From an uncultured Myxococcales bacterium (GTDB taxonomy: Bacteria > Myxococcota_A > UBA9042 > CAIXZC01), in contig CAITUV010000073.1 of assembly GCA_903895725.1 (NCBI GenBank), positions 116,790-180,789 of the forward strand: a DNA stretch of 64,000 nucleotides, written 5' to 3'. Shown here in pieces: positions 62,478 to 64,000 of the stretch. Within the stretch, counting starts at the first letter, position 1. Each line of letters starts with the position of its first letter. The translations under genes and the position numbers were made by a program. The notes under the pieces are model-generated. The model saw only the letters and a list, made by a program, of their open reading frames with translations, had not been told where the DNA came from and did not search any database.

Positions 62478-63893
62478 ATGGATGGGGGGCAAGGGGCCGA
62501 CAGGGCCGGCGCGGTTGAGAAGCATCGGGTGGCGGCGTCTTCCGTGGCCGCAGCGGTACTGCTGACGGTGGGCAAGCTCGTGGTGGGGCTCCTCTCCGGC
62601 TCGCTGGGTATCCTGTCCGAGGCCCTTCATTCCGCACTCGATCTGGTGGCCGCAGTGGTGACGTGGGTTGCCGTGCGGGCATCGGGACGGCCCGCGGACG
62701 AGCAGCATTCCTACGGTCACGGGAAAGTGGAGAACGTCTCGGCGCTGTTCGAGACGCTGTTGCTGCTGGTCACCTGCGTCTGGATCATCTACGAAGCGGT
62801 CGAGAGGCTTCTCGGCAAGAGCGTCGAGGTGGAGGCATCGATCTGGGCCTTTGTGGTGATGGGGGTTTCGATCGTAGTCGACTTCTCCCGGTCCCGAGCC
62901 CTGTCCCGAGTGGCGAAGAAGTACAACAGCCAGGCCTTGGAAGCGGATGCGCTGCATTTCTCCACGGACATCTGGTCCTCCGCCGTGGTGATCCTGGGGC
63001 TGGGGCTTGTCCTGGTTTCGGAGCTGACCGGAGTGAGCTGGCTGGCACAGGCGGACTCGGTGGCTGCCCTCGGTGTGGCCGCAATCGTCGTCGTCGTGAG
63101 CATCCGGCTGGGCAGGAAGGCGCTCGGGGACCTGATGGATGAGGCCCCACCCGGGCTCATCGCCCGGCTCGAAGAACATTGTCGGGTCGAGGGGGTGGGG
63201 GGAATCCGACGGCTGAGAGTGCGCATGTCGGGCCCGCAGGGGTTCGTCGACATCGCGCTCAGCGTGCCGGCCGGGACTACTCTGACGCAGGGACATGCCA
63301 TCGCAGACCGGGTCGAAGGGGCGGTGCAGGAGATCATTCCCGGAGCGGATGTCCTGGTGCATGTCGAGCCGGACGGGGAATCCGAAGGGGAACGGCAGCT
63401 GACCGTCGGGGCGCTGCGGGATCTCGCTACGGATCATGGAATGCCGGTGCACAACATCCGGATCACTCGTCTGGGCCGTCGGTCCATGGTGGAGATGCAC
63501 GCCGAGGTGGCCGACGACCTCAACGTGACGCAGGCCCACGACCTGGTCGACCGTTTCGAGCAGGTCATCCAGAGCCGGTATCCGGAAGTCGAGCGGGTCG
63601 TCACCCACATCGAGCCGGCCGGGCAGGAGGCTGCGGAGGCCGATGAGGCTCCGCAGGTCCAGCAGATCGAGCGGATCGTCCGGGACGTCGTGGAGGCCGA
63701 TTCCGTGGCCCAGGCTCACCGGGACTTGAGGGTCACCGAACGAGGGAGGCAACTCGACTTGTCGTTCACTTGTGTCGTCCCGGCAAAGGCCAGTGTGGCC
63801 GCCGCACACCGGTGCACCGAGCGCGTGGAGACCGCCCTGCGGGCCAGCATCGATCGAGTCGGATCGGTCAGCATTCACGTGGAGCCGGAGTAG
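62478..63893 (+). CDS. cation diffusion facilitator (CDF) transporter with three dimerisation domains
   Basis: This 471-residue transporter has the CDF core of six membrane helices. Its metal-site motifs are EALHSALDL (His51-Asp55) in helix 2 and ALHFSTDIW (His-x3-Asp) in helix 5, which suggest zinc, iron or manganese export. Unusually, three copies of the cytoplasmic ZT-dimer-like domain follow: residues about 235-305, 310-375 and 385-471. Each ends in a HVEPDG/HIEPAG/HVEPE motif. Most family members have one such domain. ATG 62478 is preceded by a purine-rich region (AAGGGGG). It ends 10 bases before the G-rich array. Confidence 0.92.
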   Translation: MDGGQGADRAGAVEKHRVAASSVAAAVLLTVGKLVVGLLSGSLGILSEALHSALDLVAAVVTWVAVRASGRPADEQHSYGHGKVENVSALFETLLLLVTCVWIIYEAVERLLGKSVEVEASIWAFVVMGVSIVVDFSRSRALSRVAKKYNSQALEADALHFSTDIWSSAVVILGLGLVLVSELTGVSWLAQADSVAALGVAAIVVVVSIRLGRKALGDLMDEAPPGLIARLEEHCRVEGVGGIRRLRVRMSGPQGFVDIALSVPAGTTLTQGHAIADRVEGAVQEIIPGADVLVHVEPDGESEGERQLTVGALRDLATDHGMPVHNIRITRLGRRSMVEMHAEVADDLNVTQAHDLVDRFEQVIQSRYPEVERVVTHIEPAGQEAAEADEAPQVQQIERIVRDVVEADSVAQAHRDLRVTERGRQLDLSFTCVVPAKASVAAAHRCTERVETALRASIDRVGSVSIHVEPE

Positions 63894-64000
63894 GGCGGGG
63901 CTCGGGGTTGGGGGTTGGGGGTTGGGGGTTGGGGGTTGGGGGTTGGGGGTTGGGGGTTGGGGGTTGCGCAAGGTTCCGTGCCCGACACAACCTGCAGTGA
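63894..64000. repeat. G-rich heptamer tandem array (GGGGGTT)n
   Basis: From 63904 to 63966 about nine GGGGGTT units run in tandem, the first with four Gs. The rest of the window (63967-64000) holds no recognisable feature. G4-run spacing is ideal for a G-quadruplex on the plus strand of the DNA or RNA. Confidence 0.9.

Overview
The window is GC-rich DNA from a Gram-negative (diderm) bacterium. BamA/Omp85, the lipoprotein acyltransferase Lnt, at least seven predicted lipoproteins and periplasmic proteins all point to a double membrane. The style of the surface proteins suggests the former Deltaproteobacteria, most plausibly Myxococcota or a Bradymonadales-like lineage. That style includes acidic D/E/P-rich linkers after the lipobox, calcium-loop-like DxDxDG repeats, FG-GAP repeats and a sigma-54 style intergenic control region. 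The lineage call is an inference from gene style. No rRNA or tRNA gene, insertion sequence or CRISPR array was found.

Layout. Positions 1-3316 hold a truncated LeuA-like synthase (minus), a DksA/TraR zinc-finger protein, a DxDxDG-repeat lipoprotein and a parvulin-like isomerase. A 600-base gap (3317-3922) contains a sigma-54-type promoter, an IHF-like site and three evenly spaced dyads. A Lys/Glu-rich lipoprotein follows. Next is a tightly packed plus-strand run, 5414-20278: valS, rsmG, a TrmH-family methyltransferase, two giant transglutaminase-fold proteins (one apparently catalytically dead) and a four-gene peptide-type ABC transporter, one permease of which carries EF-hand loops. Positions 20303-29247 carry a polytopic membrane protein, a small lipoprotein, an HExxH lipoprotein, nadE, a repeat protein and deoB. 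At 29473-37544 a lytic transglycosylase converges on a five-gene minus operon: AGPS-like flavoprotein, second FAD-domain protein, CCG Fe-S protein, lipid kinase and Lnt with a very large insertion.

Positions 38728-41203 look like a compact RiPP (ribosomally made, modified peptide) locus on the minus strand: a 49-residue precursor under a strong promoter, an HPr-kinase-like protein, a radical SAM/SPASM protein and a small Ser-His signal-peptidase-like protease. This is the best candidate for an undescribed system. Upstream of it is a 2357-residue surface lipoprotein (41276-48349). Divergent from that run bamA, a possible RtcB-fold protein and an MFS-like protein. The right end carries a PEGA/TPR-like protein, a 41-residue basic protein with a near-consensus promoter, an amidotransferase-like protein without its N-terminal Cys, and a plus-strand series (DsbD-alpha-like lipoprotein, PrkA kinase, FGGY sugar kinase, hybrid histidine kinase, CDF transporter). 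The window ends with a G-rich heptamer array.

How parts fit together. Lnt, BamA, the lipoproteins and the lipid kinase all serve the envelope. The transglutaminase-fold pair is translationally coupled to the ABC transporter and may work with it in peptide processing or uptake. All functional calls rest on motif reading by eye, without database searches.
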